Positions 1 to 8,221 of a stretch of 46,790 nucleotides of DNA are shown here, one piece after another. Each line of letters opens with the position of its first letter. Position 1 is the stretch's first letter. Below the pieces are notes generated by a model. The model did not search any database and was not told the origin of the DNA. It was given only the letters and a program-made list of their open reading frames with translations. The translations under genes and the position numbers were made by a program. The stretch covers positions 1-46,790 of the forward strand of contig NZ_CDBI01000063.1 in assembly GCF_000820025.1 (NCBI RefSeq), written 5' to 3'. This stretch comes from Aeromonas popoffii (GTDB lineage: Bacteria > Pseudomonadota > Gammaproteobacteria > Enterobacterales > Aeromonadaceae).

Positions 1-34
1 GTGTACCACATATCTAGCTAGATATGTGGTACAC
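1..34. repeat. Left telomere: 34-bp perfect palindrome (telO core)
   Basis: The first 34 bases read the same on both strands, with the dyad axis between positions 17 and 18 in a TATCTAG/CTAGATA core. The same 34 bases recur at 46757-46790. In N15-type phages the protelomerase cuts such a core and reseals each half as a hairpin. The duplicated ends plus the protelomerase gene at 44728-46632 make this assignment strong. A full palindrome at each end, rather than half, implies reads that went round the hairpin or a terminal duplication made when the circular map was opened. Confidence 0.93.
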
Positions 35-46
35 TTGCAACTTTGG

Positions 47-143
47 TGGGGGTGCAGTTATCTTGTTGTGGTTCACTTGATGCCATGCCTCTGTGGTGGT
101 GCGGTTGCGCTGTTTATCATCATCATGGCGAGTTCACTTATTG
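47..143 (+). repeat. Left telomere arm repeats, candidate protelomerase binding sites
   Basis: TGGGGGTGCAGTTA at 47-60 is repeated inverted at 46731-46744, each 13 bp from its palindrome edge. TTGTGGTTCA at 66-75 is repeated inverted at 46706-46715, but lies 32 bp out on the left and 42 bp out on the right, a one-turn asymmetry. GTGGTTCACTT (68-78) also matches a right-arm copy near 46644-46654, and a looser GTTCACTTATT copy lies at 132-142. N15 telRL has comparable inverted repeats flanking telO, so these are probably the extended protelomerase recognition site. Confidence 0.7.
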
Positions 144-388
144 CGGGGCGTGTAGCTTTGCTTCCTCTACCTTCATGCGCGCCATTAGATATGGCCTTGA
201 ATCAGTAGCCAGCTCGTTATTTGCTGCGTTCAGTTGTTCTTAAGCGCTTCATGCAGTTCGTCCTTTAACCCTATTTGTCCATTAAAAACAAAGATATGCG
301 AACCGGAAACGACGTTTAGTCATGTCATCAACTGCGCCCTGGCAGCCTGAACAAGTGTGCTATAGCTCACATATCAAACTAAATTCAG

Positions 389-440
389 GTTTGCATTTTG
401 ATTGTCATGTTTGCATTTAAATGGAAACCATGCGTTAATA
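389..440 (+). promoter_or_regulatory. Probable par operon promoter with direct repeats
   Basis: The 446 bases between the telomere and parA hold no convincing gene. GTTTGCATTT occurs twice, at 389-398 and 409-418, exactly 20 bp apart on the same face of the helix. The second copy contains TTGCAT (411-416), which could serve as a -35 box with TTAATA (435-440) as -10 at an 18-bp spacing. SopA of plasmid F represses its own promoter through short TTTGC-containing repeats, so autoregulation by the ParA below is a reasonable inference. Confidence 0.45.
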
Positions 441-480
441 ATGAAAACCGCAAAACAGCGGGATAACGACCGGAGGGTGT

Positions 481-1653
481 ATGAGCCTGATAGCTCTGCT
501 AGATGAGGCAGTAATGAAGTCAACGGCGCTGGTGAAGGGCGTCGCCATGGGTCAGTTCGGTGGTGACTCACCGGAATCACGGACTATAAACCGCCGCTTT
601 GGTATCGGTGAGGCCGCAGAGATGATCGGGGTCAGCAAGACCGCCATCGACAAGGCTGAGGAAGATGGCCGGTTGCCAGCGCCTGATATGTTGGAGTCAA
701 AAGGCCGAGCCAAGGCGCCACGCCGTGCTGGCTACACCATCAACCAGATCGACAGCATGCGTACCGTATTCAAGAAACATCCATGGCGGGCCGAGGGAGA
801 GGACGCGGTCGTCGTCTCTATCGACGGCAACAAGGGCGGGTGCTTCAAGACCGCCACCAATGTCCACCTGGCGCAGTGGCTCTCGATGGCTGGCTATCGC
901 GTTCTGCTCATCGACATCGACCAGCAGGCCCACGCCTCGATGTACTTCGGCTACATCCCAGACCTCCATGTCACAGGCGATGACACCGTGCTGCCATGGA
1001 TGCTGGGCCAGCGTGATGACCTCTCCTACGCCGTGAAGCCGACGGCGTGGCCAAACCTTGAGATCATCCCCTCCTGCCTGGCTATGCAGGTGCTCGAGCA
1101 GCAGATGCCTGGTGCAGTGCTGCCGGTGGCTGAACACATGATGCTGCGGGCCGGGATCGAAACCATCATGGACAACTACGATGTGGTGCTGATCGATGGC
1201 CACCCTGACCTTGGCCTTGGCACCATCAACCAGATCTGCGCGTCAGACATCATCCTGGTGGCCACCAGTGCAGAGCTCAACGACTACATGAGCAGCGTCC
1301 AGTATTTCACTGCAGTACGCGATGTGCTGCGGAATCTGGATCTCGGCGGGTTCGAGCCAACCCTCAAGGTGCTGCTGACCAAACTCGGCAACCCCGGGTC
1401 GAGCAGCCGGTGGATGGAAGAGCAGATCCGTAACCAGCTCGGCGGCTTGGTGCTGAGCGGGGGGATTGCCATCACCGATGAAGTAGGCAAGGGGCAGCTG
1501 CGGATGATGACCATGTTTGAACAGGACCAGGAACACCGCAGCACCATCAGCGCCTGGCGCCGTGGGCTTGGGGTGTACCAGGGGGTGTTCAACGAGATCC
1601 TGCACTCGCTGATTTGGAAGAAGTGGCCGTCAAAGTGGGAGGTTAAACCATGA
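481..1653 (+). CDS. parA: ParA/SopA-type partition ATPase
   Basis: This 390-aa protein has the size and layout of SopA/P1 ParA (type Ia) ATPases: an N-terminal DNA-binding region (roughly residues 35-100, RFGIGEAAEMIGVSKTAIDK resembles a MerR/HTH segment) followed by the ATPase. The deviant Walker A reads DGNKGGCFKTAT (residues about 115-126), close to the KGGxxKT signature. Walker A' is LLIDIDQQAHASMYFG and a VVLIDGHPDLG segment follows. The start is ATG 481, behind a strong GGAGG at 471-475. It overlaps parB by four bases (ATGA), so the two are translationally coupled. It would move or position plasmid copies together with ParB and probably represses its own promoter. Confidence 0.93.
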   Translation: MSLIALLDEAVMKSTALVKGVAMGQFGGDSPESRTINRRFGIGEAAEMIGVSKTAIDKAEEDGRLPAPDMLESKGRAKAPRRAGYTINQIDSMRTVFKKHPWRAEGEDAVVVSIDGNKGGCFKTATNVHLAQWLSMAGYRVLLIDIDQQAHASMYFGYIPDLHVTGDDTVLPWMLGQRDDLSYAVKPTAWPNLEIIPSCLAMQVLEQQMPGAVLPVAEHMMLRAGIETIMDNYDVVLIDGHPDLGLGTINQICASDIILVATSAELNDYMSSVQYFTAVRDVLRNLDLGGFEPTLKVLLTKLGNPGSSSRWMEEQIRNQLGGLVLSGGIAITDEVGKGQLRMMTMFEQDQEHRSTISAWRRGLGVYQGVFNEILHSLIWKKWPSKWEVKP

Positions 1654-2966
1654 AAGGAGCACCGATAGTAGCCCCTGTTACGCAGACAGAGGCATTACCA
1701 GGAGCAGCGGTTGGCGTAGGCCAAGTCCGCACCAGAGTGCAGCTCAACAGCATCAAGGCGGGCACCGTCGATATGCCGATGCCGAACGGCGGAACCAAGC
1801 CGTTCAAGCTAGTCATCATCCCTGCAGAGCATGTCGAGAAGAAGACCATGGTCAGCCCGCTCAACGAGCGCGACCAGCACCTCCTGACCGAACGGGCACT
1901 CTCAGACATTCTGCCATCCGTGCGCCAGTACGGCGTATCAGAGCCGGTCATGGCCCGCGATGTGAACGGCGTGCTGGAGATTGCCAAGGGCAGCCGACGC
2001 CGCGCCAGCGCCATCCATGCAGGTGTTGATCTGCCAGTGCTGGTGGGCGAGCTCACAGATGAAGAGGTGATGGCCCTCGACCGGGTCAGTAACTACCACC
2101 TCCAGCCAAGTCCATGGGAACGTGGCCGCCGTTACAAGAAGCTGGTGGACCGCTGTGGCAGCCTGCGTAAAGCCGAGATGTACCTGGCTGACGTCGGTGA
2201 GAAGGTGAGTCGTCGCGACATTAGTCGCTGCATCGCCACCTACCTTCTGCCAGTCGAAATTATTGCGGCCTTCGACTGCCCTAACGACCTCAGTGCGCGG
2301 GCCGGTGAAGACCTTGGCAACCTGTGGGCAGCAGGGGCGGATGAGCTGAGGGAAGCCTGGCTTGCGCTTGCTGGCCGCTTTGTGGCTGGTGAGGTAGAGA
2401 AGGGCGAAGAGTGGGACGCTGACCAGACCGCCGCTGCCTTCAAGGCGCTGCGAGTGGGTGGCGACAAAGAGGGCAAGGCCAAGCCGGCCAAGGTAGTGAA
2501 GAGCTGGGGGAGCGGGCGCATCAAGCTGACTCATGCCGGCAAGAAGGCCAGCATCGTCATCAACGATGTGGATCAGAAGGTGGTCGACTATGTGACCAGG
2601 TTGATTGCTGGCGAATTCCAGCTGCCACTTGATGCGGCCAAGGCCGAACAGGATGGCGATGGTCACGCTCAGCTCGACCTGTTGAGCCTGGAATACGGCC
2701 CCGCCTTCCAGGCTCTGCTTGGAGAAAAAGACAACCGCGAATTAGTTGAGATGGCGTGGGGGAAGTACCGCAAGGCCATCGGCGAATTCAAAGAGGAGCT
2801 GCAGGTGCGGGGCGCCAGCGAGGAAGAGATAGAAACGGTCGAAGAGCTGGCCGAGGAACGCTTCCGGGGCGAGACCAACCCCAAGGTGCTGCTCAATATC
2901 AGGGAAGTCCGCGCCATCGTTAAGCGCTGCATTGAAGAGCTGGAGCTGTCCTGCTGGCAGCCCTAG
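1650..2966 (+). CDS. parB: ParB/SopB-type centromere-binding protein
   Basis: A 438-aa partner of ParA, starting inside the parA stop codon. Residues about 75-150 contain the ParB/Sulfiredoxin-like core (LSDILPSVRQYG, then AKGSRRRASAIHAG, with the conserved GSRRRxA box). The next 100 residues form the HTH part that contacts DNA. The C-terminus is rich in charged helices (EEEIETVEELAEE), probably for dimerisation. SopB-type proteins bind inverted-repeat centromeres. In N15 these are scattered around the plasmid, and the repeated 19-bp palindrome of this genome is the obvious candidate target (inference). Confidence 0.9.
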   Translation: MKGAPIVAPVTQTEALPGAAVGVGQVRTRVQLNSIKAGTVDMPMPNGGTKPFKLVIIPAEHVEKKTMVSPLNERDQHLLTERALSDILPSVRQYGVSEPVMARDVNGVLEIAKGSRRRASAIHAGVDLPVLVGELTDEEVMALDRVSNYHLQPSPWERGRRYKKLVDRCGSLRKAEMYLADVGEKVSRRDISRCIATYLLPVEIIAAFDCPNDLSARAGEDLGNLWAAGADELREAWLALAGRFVAGEVEKGEEWDADQTAAAFKALRVGGDKEGKAKPAKVVKSWGSGRIKLTHAGKKASIVINDVDQKVVDYVTRLIAGEFQLPLDAAKAEQDGDGHAQLDLLSLEYGPAFQALLGEKDNRELVEMAWGKYRKAIGEFKEELQVRGASEEEIETVEELAEERFRGETNPKVLLNIREVRAIVKRCIEELELSCWQP

Positions 2967-2975
2967 AAAGCAAAA

Positions 2976-2997
2976 ACCCCCTGCGCTAACAGGGGGT
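2976..2997. terminator. Stem-loop after parAB
   Basis: ACCCCCTG and CAGGGGGT form an 8-bp stem with a 6-base loop, 10 bp past the parB stop. The A-tract lies on its left, so the U-run is on the minus-strand transcript. It is therefore a better terminator for transcripts coming from the xre-luxR side than for the par operon. Confidence 0.6.
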
Positions 2998-3025
2998 CAC
3001 CACATCAACTCGACCAGGAGTAAAT

Positions 3026-3181
3026 ATGAAAGCCAATCATACCCCAAGCAAGGGCGTTCGTCTAATCGACATCCCCAACCTGCCTGCCGACCAGGCGCTG
3101 GCCATGCTGGCGAGGATGCCTGAATACCTCGGCGAGGCCGTGGCCAAGCTCTGTTACAACCAAATCAACCAGCAACGATAA
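3026..3181 (+). CDS. Small hypothetical protein, 51 aa
   Basis: An ATG at 3026 follows the ribosome-binding cassette CCAGGAGTAAAT (3014-3025), which recurs before several other early genes here. The product begins MKANHTPSKGVRLIDIPNLP and ends in a helical DQALAMLARMPEYLGEAVAK stretch. No family recognised. No signal peptide or membrane segment. It lies 60 bp past parB and 17 bp before the next gene, so it probably belongs to the same early transcript. Confidence 0.6.
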   Translation: MKANHTPSKGVRLIDIPNLPADQALAMLARMPEYLGEAVAKLCYNQINQQR

Positions 3182-3198
3182 GCACGAGGAACATTTTT

Positions 3199-3543
3199 AT
3201 GATCGCATTTAATCCGAAGCCAGCAACCGACCTTGAAGTGTACGAACTCATGGTTGCTGCATTCCCTGACAAGTTCAACGAGGACGGTCCTGACGACATC
3301 TGGGACGATGTTATGGAGTTTGTCGATGAACAGTTTGGTGACTTTGATGTGCTGGCTGATCTGTTAGGCCGCCTTGTTCTGCTGACGCACCCTATGGAGT
3401 CTGCTCTCACAAACCAGCATTCCCATTGCATGGGGCCAGTCGAGATTCGTGACGGCAAGGTATTTATGATGGCTGCAATCCAGCGGCAGGTAGAAGCCAA
3501 ATCCAACAACCAAGAAGATGGTGATCAAGATGGCCAAAAATAA
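3199..3543 (+). CDS. Hypothetical acidic protein, 114 aa
   Basis: ATG 3199 has GAGGAAC 8-14 bases upstream. The protein is acidic (DEDGPDDIWDDVMEFVDEQFGDFD around residues 28-50) with a hydrophilic tail, soluble, without membrane segments. I do not recognise the family. Acidic small proteins in early phage regions are sometimes DNA mimics or inhibitors of host enzymes, but nothing specific supports that here. It overlaps the start of the next gene, suggesting coupled translation. Confidence 0.65.
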   Translation: MIAFNPKPATDLEVYELMVAAFPDKFNEDGPDDIWDDVMEFVDEQFGDFDVLADLLGRLVLLTHPMESALTNQHSHCMGPVEIRDGKVFMMAAIQRQVEAKSNNQEDGDQDGQK

Positions 3544-3898
3544 ATTCGAGCTCAAGATTGACCAGGATGACATCTACCTCGATCTGGTTTTTGAAGTCGA
3601 TGACGAGAAGTTCACTGAAGAAGTAGCCACCGAGATCAACTCATTCTGGTCGAATGAAAAGCGCCGGGTGGATGAATGCGGTGGATCTGTTGTTAAGGCC
3701 GCACTCAAGCTGTATGCCGCCGAGTGCTTTGCTCTTGCTGCATTCAACAACTTCAAGAATGAGGGATGGGTGATGGACCAGTTTGACTGGAGCAAAGACA
3801 AGGGGGTTGAGGGGTTCCCCAGTTTCCAAGAGGCGGGCATCATCCTGAAAAGAATTGATAACTTGCAGATTGGTTTTGACCTAATCGAGTTCGCATAA
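3530..3898 (+). CDS. Hypothetical protein, 122 aa
   Basis: Begins MAKNKFELKIDQDDIYLDLV at ATG 3530. An in-frame ATG at 3518 would add four residues, and neither start has a strong ribosome site. The N-terminal part resembles a small phage protein that reads FELKIDxDDIYLDLVFEVDDEKFTEE, a fold with alternating strands. A helical region around residues 30-70 follows. It ends just before a rho-independent terminator at 3919-3939. Function unknown. Confidence 0.62.
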   Translation: MAKNKFELKIDQDDIYLDLVFEVDDEKFTEEVATEINSFWSNEKRRVDECGGSVVKAALKLYAAECFALAAFNNFKNEGWVMDQFDWSKDKGVEGFPSFQEAGIILKRIDNLQIGFDLIEFA

Positions 3899-3918
3899 TT
3901 ATCGGCCCGAACACCACC

Positions 3919-3939
3919 AAGCCCCGCAATGCGGGGCTT
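3919..3939 (+). terminator. Rho-independent terminator
   Basis: AAGCCCCGC and GCGGGGCTT pair around a 3-base AAT loop and are followed by TTCTTT. It ends the transcript of the small genes at 3026-3898. Confidence 0.85.
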
Positions 3940-3982
3940 TTCTTTGCCTATGATCAAACCATTGCCACCAGGAGTAACCGCC

Positions 3983-4162
3983 ATGCCCATCATCGACGTC
4001 GACCATGTAGGTGGCTTGCCGGAAGGCAGCCTGATCGCCCTGTCAAACCATGAGCTGGCGCAGCAGCTGCTCGACACAGCCAAGGCCGAGGAAGGAGTGG
4101 GGGCTGTCCTGCTGGCCCTCATCGAGGAGGCTGCCCTGCGGCTGACTGAAGCCGGCGAGTGA
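3983..4162 (+). CDS. Small hypothetical protein, 59 aa
   Basis: ATG 3983 is chosen because CCAGGAGTAA lies directly upstream. Longer readings would start inside or right after the terminator at 3919-3939. The product is MPIIDVDHVGGLPEGSLIAL followed by a helix rich in Leu, Ala and Glu. Unknown function. It converges on luxR, with a 19-bp palindrome between the two stop codons. Confidence 0.5.
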   Translation: MPIIDVDHVGGLPEGSLIALSNHELAQQLLDTAKAEEGVGAVLLALIEEAALRLTEAGE

Positions 4163-4164
4163 GG

Positions 4165-4183
4165 GTGGGGCCACTGGCCCCAC
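4165..4183. repeat. Dispersed 19-bp palindrome, site 1
   Basis: GTGGGGCCACTGGCCCCAC, with 9-bp perfect arms around a central C. It lies exactly between the convergent stop codons of the 59-aa gene and luxR. No U-run on either strand. Candidate ParB binding site (centromere). Confidence 0.75.
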
Positions 4184-4930
4184 TTACAGATAATCCTCTA
4201 CTCTGACCAGCTCCAGGTTCGGGAGCAACAAGCCGCCCATGGCTGCTTTGGCTATAGCCTGATCCCGGTTGACCGAGTTGGTCTTGGTCACGGCCTCCTG
4301 AATGTAATAGGTCACCGTTCTCGGAACGATCCCCAGAATGGCCCCTATCTCTGCGGCCGTCTTCCCTTCGCTGGCCCAGAACAGGCACTCCACCTCCCGT
4401 TTAGTCAGCGACCTATCCTGACCCCGCTTGCTGACCACTCGGATGGCCGCGTCCAGGATGTAGTCTGCCACCAGGCGTAATAACGGGCTGGTTTCCAGCA
4501 GGTGGCCAGACCCGTAATCATTGGTGATAAAAGACAGGATCCCCGCTTCCCCGCCAGCACCACGCAGCGGGAACGACACCCCATTGCGCAGGCCATACTC
4601 GCTCGCTCGTTCCATCACCTCCATCGCGCCCAGCGGGAGATCAGGCGTCCTGATGATGCTGGTCTGCCAGAAGATAGGCAGGGTCTGGCGCATGGCCATA
4701 TGGATGATCGGGTCGCGCTGCAGCATGTTCTCCTTGGTGTACTGAGCGACCCACTCCTCAGAGCAATGGGAGAAGATCACAGCAATAGGACGCTGCAGGC
4801 TTTGCGGAATGATTAGGGCCAACCTGAACTGATGGAACCCCATGGCCGAGGAAAAGGATGCCAAGGCTCTGGTCAGCTCACCTTCCGTGGTGACCACGCT
4901 GAATTTATCGATAACCCGTTTGATGTCCAT
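4184..4930 (-). CDS. luxR: LuxR-type acyl-homoserine-lactone receptor/transcription factor
   Basis: A 248-aa protein of typical LuxR length. Residues 1-165 form the autoinducer-binding domain and keep the family's ligand-pocket residues: W60, Y64, D73, P74, W88 and G117, matching TraR W57, Y61, D70, P71, W85 and G113. Residues about 174-235 are the LuxR helix-turn-helix, SLTKREVECLFWASEGKTAA, with E179, L183 and G189 conserved. The start is set at ATG 4930, one base after the xre stop (TAG C ATG), so it is coupled to xre. A longer in-frame start at 4969 would overlap xre. No luxI synthase is present, so it must listen to the host's AHL. A lux box lies upstream of the operon at 5341-5358. Phage LuxR receptors are known, for example in the Aeromonas linear phage ARM81ld. 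Confidence 0.93.
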   Translation of the reverse strand: MDIKRVIDKFSVVTTEGELTRALASFSSAMGFHQFRLALIIPQSLQRPIAVIFSHCSEEWVAQYTKENMLQRDPIIHMAMRQTLPIFWQTSIIRTPDLPLGAMEVMERASEYGLRNGVSFPLRGAGGEAGILSFITNDYGSGHLLETSPLLRLVADYILDAAIRVVSKRGQDRSLTKREVECLFWASEGKTAAEIGAILGIVPRTVTYYIQEAVTKTNSVNRDQAIAKAAMGGLLLPNLELVRVEDYL

Positions 4931-4931
4931 G

Positions 4932-5306
4932 CTACTTACCGAAGAGTTTGACCGCCCCTTTATACACAAGGATCAGCCACGAAGCATGGGCCAGAGGCAT
5001 TTCCAGAAAAAAAGAGAGCACTGCATACCGTTCCTGTGACTGATGGCGCCAGGGAGCCTCTGGCAGGATGTCTCGAATGTGGATCCCGAGGGCATCGCAA
5101 ACCATCACGGCATCACCCAGGCCAAGGAAGTCTTGCCGGTTGATGTTCAACCAATGGGAGATAGTGCTGGCCGGGATCCCTGTGATAGAGGCGAGCGTCG
5201 CATGGGTCATGTCCCGCTCTTTTAAGATCAGCTTTAGTCGATGCTTGGCAGCCAGCACATAGTCACGGGCAGCTGGTGTCAGATAGGCTTTTTTACGAGA
5301 CGACAT
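4932..5306 (-). CDS. xre: Xre-family helix-turn-helix regulator
   Basis: A 124-aa protein with a Cro/C1-type helix-turn-helix at about residues 22-75 (LKLILKERDMTHATLASITG, then IPASTISHWLN). A C-terminal region follows that includes the hydrophobic stretch around YAVLSFFLEMPLAHASWLIL (residues 94-113), which may be a dimer or partner interface rather than a membrane segment. ATG 5306 has GGAG upstream. An imperfect operator, CATTTGT-N11-ACAAATG (5304-5328), covers its ribosome site and start, hinting at autorepression. It is first in a two-gene operon with luxR, so the pair probably act together on the divergent promoter. Confidence 0.85.
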   Translation of the reverse strand: MSSRKKAYLTPAARDYVLAAKHRLKLILKERDMTHATLASITGIPASTISHWLNINRQDFLGLGDAVMVCDALGIHIRDILPEAPWRHQSQERYAVLSFFLEMPLAHASWLILVYKGAVKLFGK

Positions 5307-5328
5307 TTGTTGATCTCCGTCACAAATG
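5304..5328. promoter_or_regulatory. Inverted repeat over the xre start, possible operator
   Basis: CATTTGT (5304-5310) and ACAAATG (5322-5328) are 7-bp inverted arms 11 bp apart. They overlap the xre start codon and its ribosome-binding site. A dyad at this spot could bind Xre or fold in the mRNA leader. It lies only 12 bp from the lux box. Confidence 0.4.
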
Positions 5329-5340
5329 CCCGTGCTTCTG

Positions 5341-5358
5341 CCTGTAATTTATTACAGG
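5341..5358. promoter_or_regulatory. Lux box (LuxR operator)
   Basis: CCTGTAATTTATTACAGG is a palindrome with 8-bp perfect arms. It fits the classic lux box layout (ACCTGTA-N6-TACAGGT) exactly: CCTGTA, six bases, TACAGG, and a T follows at 5359. It sits between the divergent xre-luxR operon and the 51-aa gene at 5464. Its centre, 5349.5, is 42.5 bp upstream of the transcription start predicted for the plus-strand promoter, the standard position for LuxR activation. Confidence 0.88.
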
Positions 5359-5392
5359 TTCTATCGTTTACTGAATTTTATAGCTGATGCCC
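5357..5392 (+). promoter_or_regulatory. LuxR-dependent promoter for the 51-aa gene
   Basis: A -10 box TATAGC lies at 5379-5384. There is no good -35 box, and the lux box overlaps the -35 position, as in class-II LuxR promoters that need the activator. The predicted start is near 5391-5392, giving a leader of about 72 bases. On the other strand TATAAA (5382-5377) could serve as the -10 of the xre-luxR operon, which would place that start inside the same control region. Confidence 0.65.
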
Positions 5393-5463
5393 CATATTTT
5401 TGCACGACAACTCCCCTTAACATCTGGCCCGACCACAATAAAGAACGGGATAATTAAGGGTTT

Positions 5464-5619
5464 ATGAAAAACAAAAGCACATCCATTGGGCTGCTGTCTG
5501 TGCTCGAAAACGCACTGAATCCAGGCTTGGTGCTCGACGACAAACTGGTTGATGGCATGCTGGCCATATTGAAGCAGGTGAAAGCCGCACTTGAGGAGGC
5601 AGCACAACCAGAAAACTAA
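5464..5619 (+). CDS. 51-aa protein, candidate quorum-sensing-induced antirepressor
   Basis: ATG 5464 is preceded by AAGGG at 5456-5460. The product starts MKNKSTSIGLLSVLENALNP and ends in an amphipathic helix (LDDKLVDGMLAILKQVKAAL). It has no signal peptide and no Cys. I recognise no homologue. Its place is telling: it is the only gene driven by the lux-box promoter and is divergent from the receptor operon. In phage VP882 the gene at this position, activated by the VqmA receptor, encodes Qtip, a small protein that inactivates CI. A Qtip-like antirepressor role is therefore inferred from context only. Confidence 0.7.
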   Translation: MKNKSTSIGLLSVLENALNPGLVLDDKLVDGMLAILKQVKAALEEAAQPEN

Positions 5620-5656
5620 ACTACAGTTTACTTTTAGTTATACTATAGTTTATATT
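5618..5656 (+). promoter_or_regulatory. Early promoter with paired ACTNTAGT operators
   Basis: ACTACAGT (5620-5627) and ACTATAGT (5642-5649), each followed by TTA, lie exactly 22 bp apart. They overlap possible -10 boxes TATACT (5639-5644) and TATATT (5651-5656). The same pair with the same 22-bp spacing recurs at 36653-36682. It probably drives the 5685-9665 genes and is likely repressed by CI or Cro (inference). Confidence 0.6.
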
Positions 5657-5684
5657 CATGGTGTCTAACCAACCAGGAGACACC

Positions 5685-5771
5685 ATGATGAATCAACAAC
5701 CACCACATCCCCGCATATCCCTCTTTGACCCCACACAGCCAGCCTACATGGCAGGGGTGTCCCATGAATGA
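5685..5771 (+). CDS. Possible leader peptide, 28 aa
   Basis: ATG 5685 follows CCAGGAG (5673-5679). The reading MMNQQPPHPRISLFDPTQPA ends at TGA 5769-5771, overlapping the next gene's start at 5764. It is Pro-rich and very short. Its good ribosome site and overlap favour translation, perhaps only to couple the next gene. Confidence 0.4.
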   Translation: MMNQQPPHPRISLFDPTQPAYMAGVSHE

Positions 5772-5919
5772 AGACGTCCGTCGTCGCTATGACTTCAACC
5801 ACGACCGGGTCCACGACACCGGGCTTGCCGGTACCGGCGACTACACCAAAAAACTGATGGCAAGCATGGAGCAGACCAAGCGCCTGCGGATGAAGACCCG
5901 TGATGGAGGGAAAAAATGA
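5764..5919 (+). CDS. Small basic hypothetical protein, 51 aa
   Basis: Starts at ATG 5764 (MNEDVRRRYDFNHDRVHDTG), with GGGGTG upstream and inside the previous ORF. Rich in Arg, Lys and Asp, with a basic C-terminus, and probably soluble. It overlaps the next start by four bases (ATGA). No family recognised. Confidence 0.5.
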   Translation: MNEDVRRRYDFNHDRVHDTGLAGTGDYTKKLMASMEQTKRLRMKTRDGGKK

Positions 5920-6092
5920 TCGCCCAAACCAACAAGCTCAAGGTCGGCAGCAAGGGCATAGCCAAGGCGTGGCTGAAAGAGCAAGGGTACGTGCAAGTGA
6001 AAGGCATTTGGCTGAAGGGGCAGCGCCATGCTGCCCGCATTGAAAAACTGGTGACCGGACGGGTCGCCATCATTGAGGGGGTGACAGCATGA
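5916..6092 (+). CDS. Small basic hypothetical protein, 58 aa
   Basis: ATG 5916 has GGAGGG upstream and overlaps the previous stop. The product begins MIAQTNKLKVGSKGIAKAWL and is basic throughout (GIWLKGQRHAARIEKLVTGR), suggesting a nucleic-acid contact, though this is a guess. It overlaps the next start (ATGACAGC) by four bases. Confidence 0.55.
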   Translation: MIAQTNKLKVGSKGIAKAWLKEQGYVQVKGIWLKGQRHAARIEKLVTGRVAIIEGVTA

Positions 6093-6166
6093 CAGCTGAA
6101 CGCAAATACGGCATCGGCACCGCGCTGGTGTTGCTCATCATCTACATCTCAACCATCGCTGTTTAA
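6089..6166 (+). CDS. 25-aa membrane peptide
   Basis: The frame from ATG 6089 gives MTAERKYGIGTALVLLIIYI and five more residues. It is a single hydrophobic span of about 15 residues with a basic N-terminal side, so it could be a one-pass inner-membrane microprotein. It is coupled to the gene before it and ends 18 bp before ligA. Confidence 0.4.
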   Translation: MTAERKYGIGTALVLLIIYISTIAV

Positions 6167-8179
<2,013 letters not shown>

Positions 8180-8186
8180 CCAACCA

Positions 8187-8205
8187 GTGGGGCCACTGGC
8201 CCCAC
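8187..8205. repeat. Dispersed 19-bp palindrome, site 2
   Basis: GTGGGGCCACTGGCCCCAC, extended by one A/T pair on each side (8186-8206). It lies between ligA and the 193-aa gene and no U-run follows. Confidence 0.75.
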
Positions 8206-8221
8206 TGATAAAGGAGCTTAT

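Noticed and set aside
26..243. Two short plus-strand ORFs in the left telomere arm
   Set aside because: Overlapping frames over the arm repeats, no ribosome site, odd composition. Best explained as non-coding telomere sequence.
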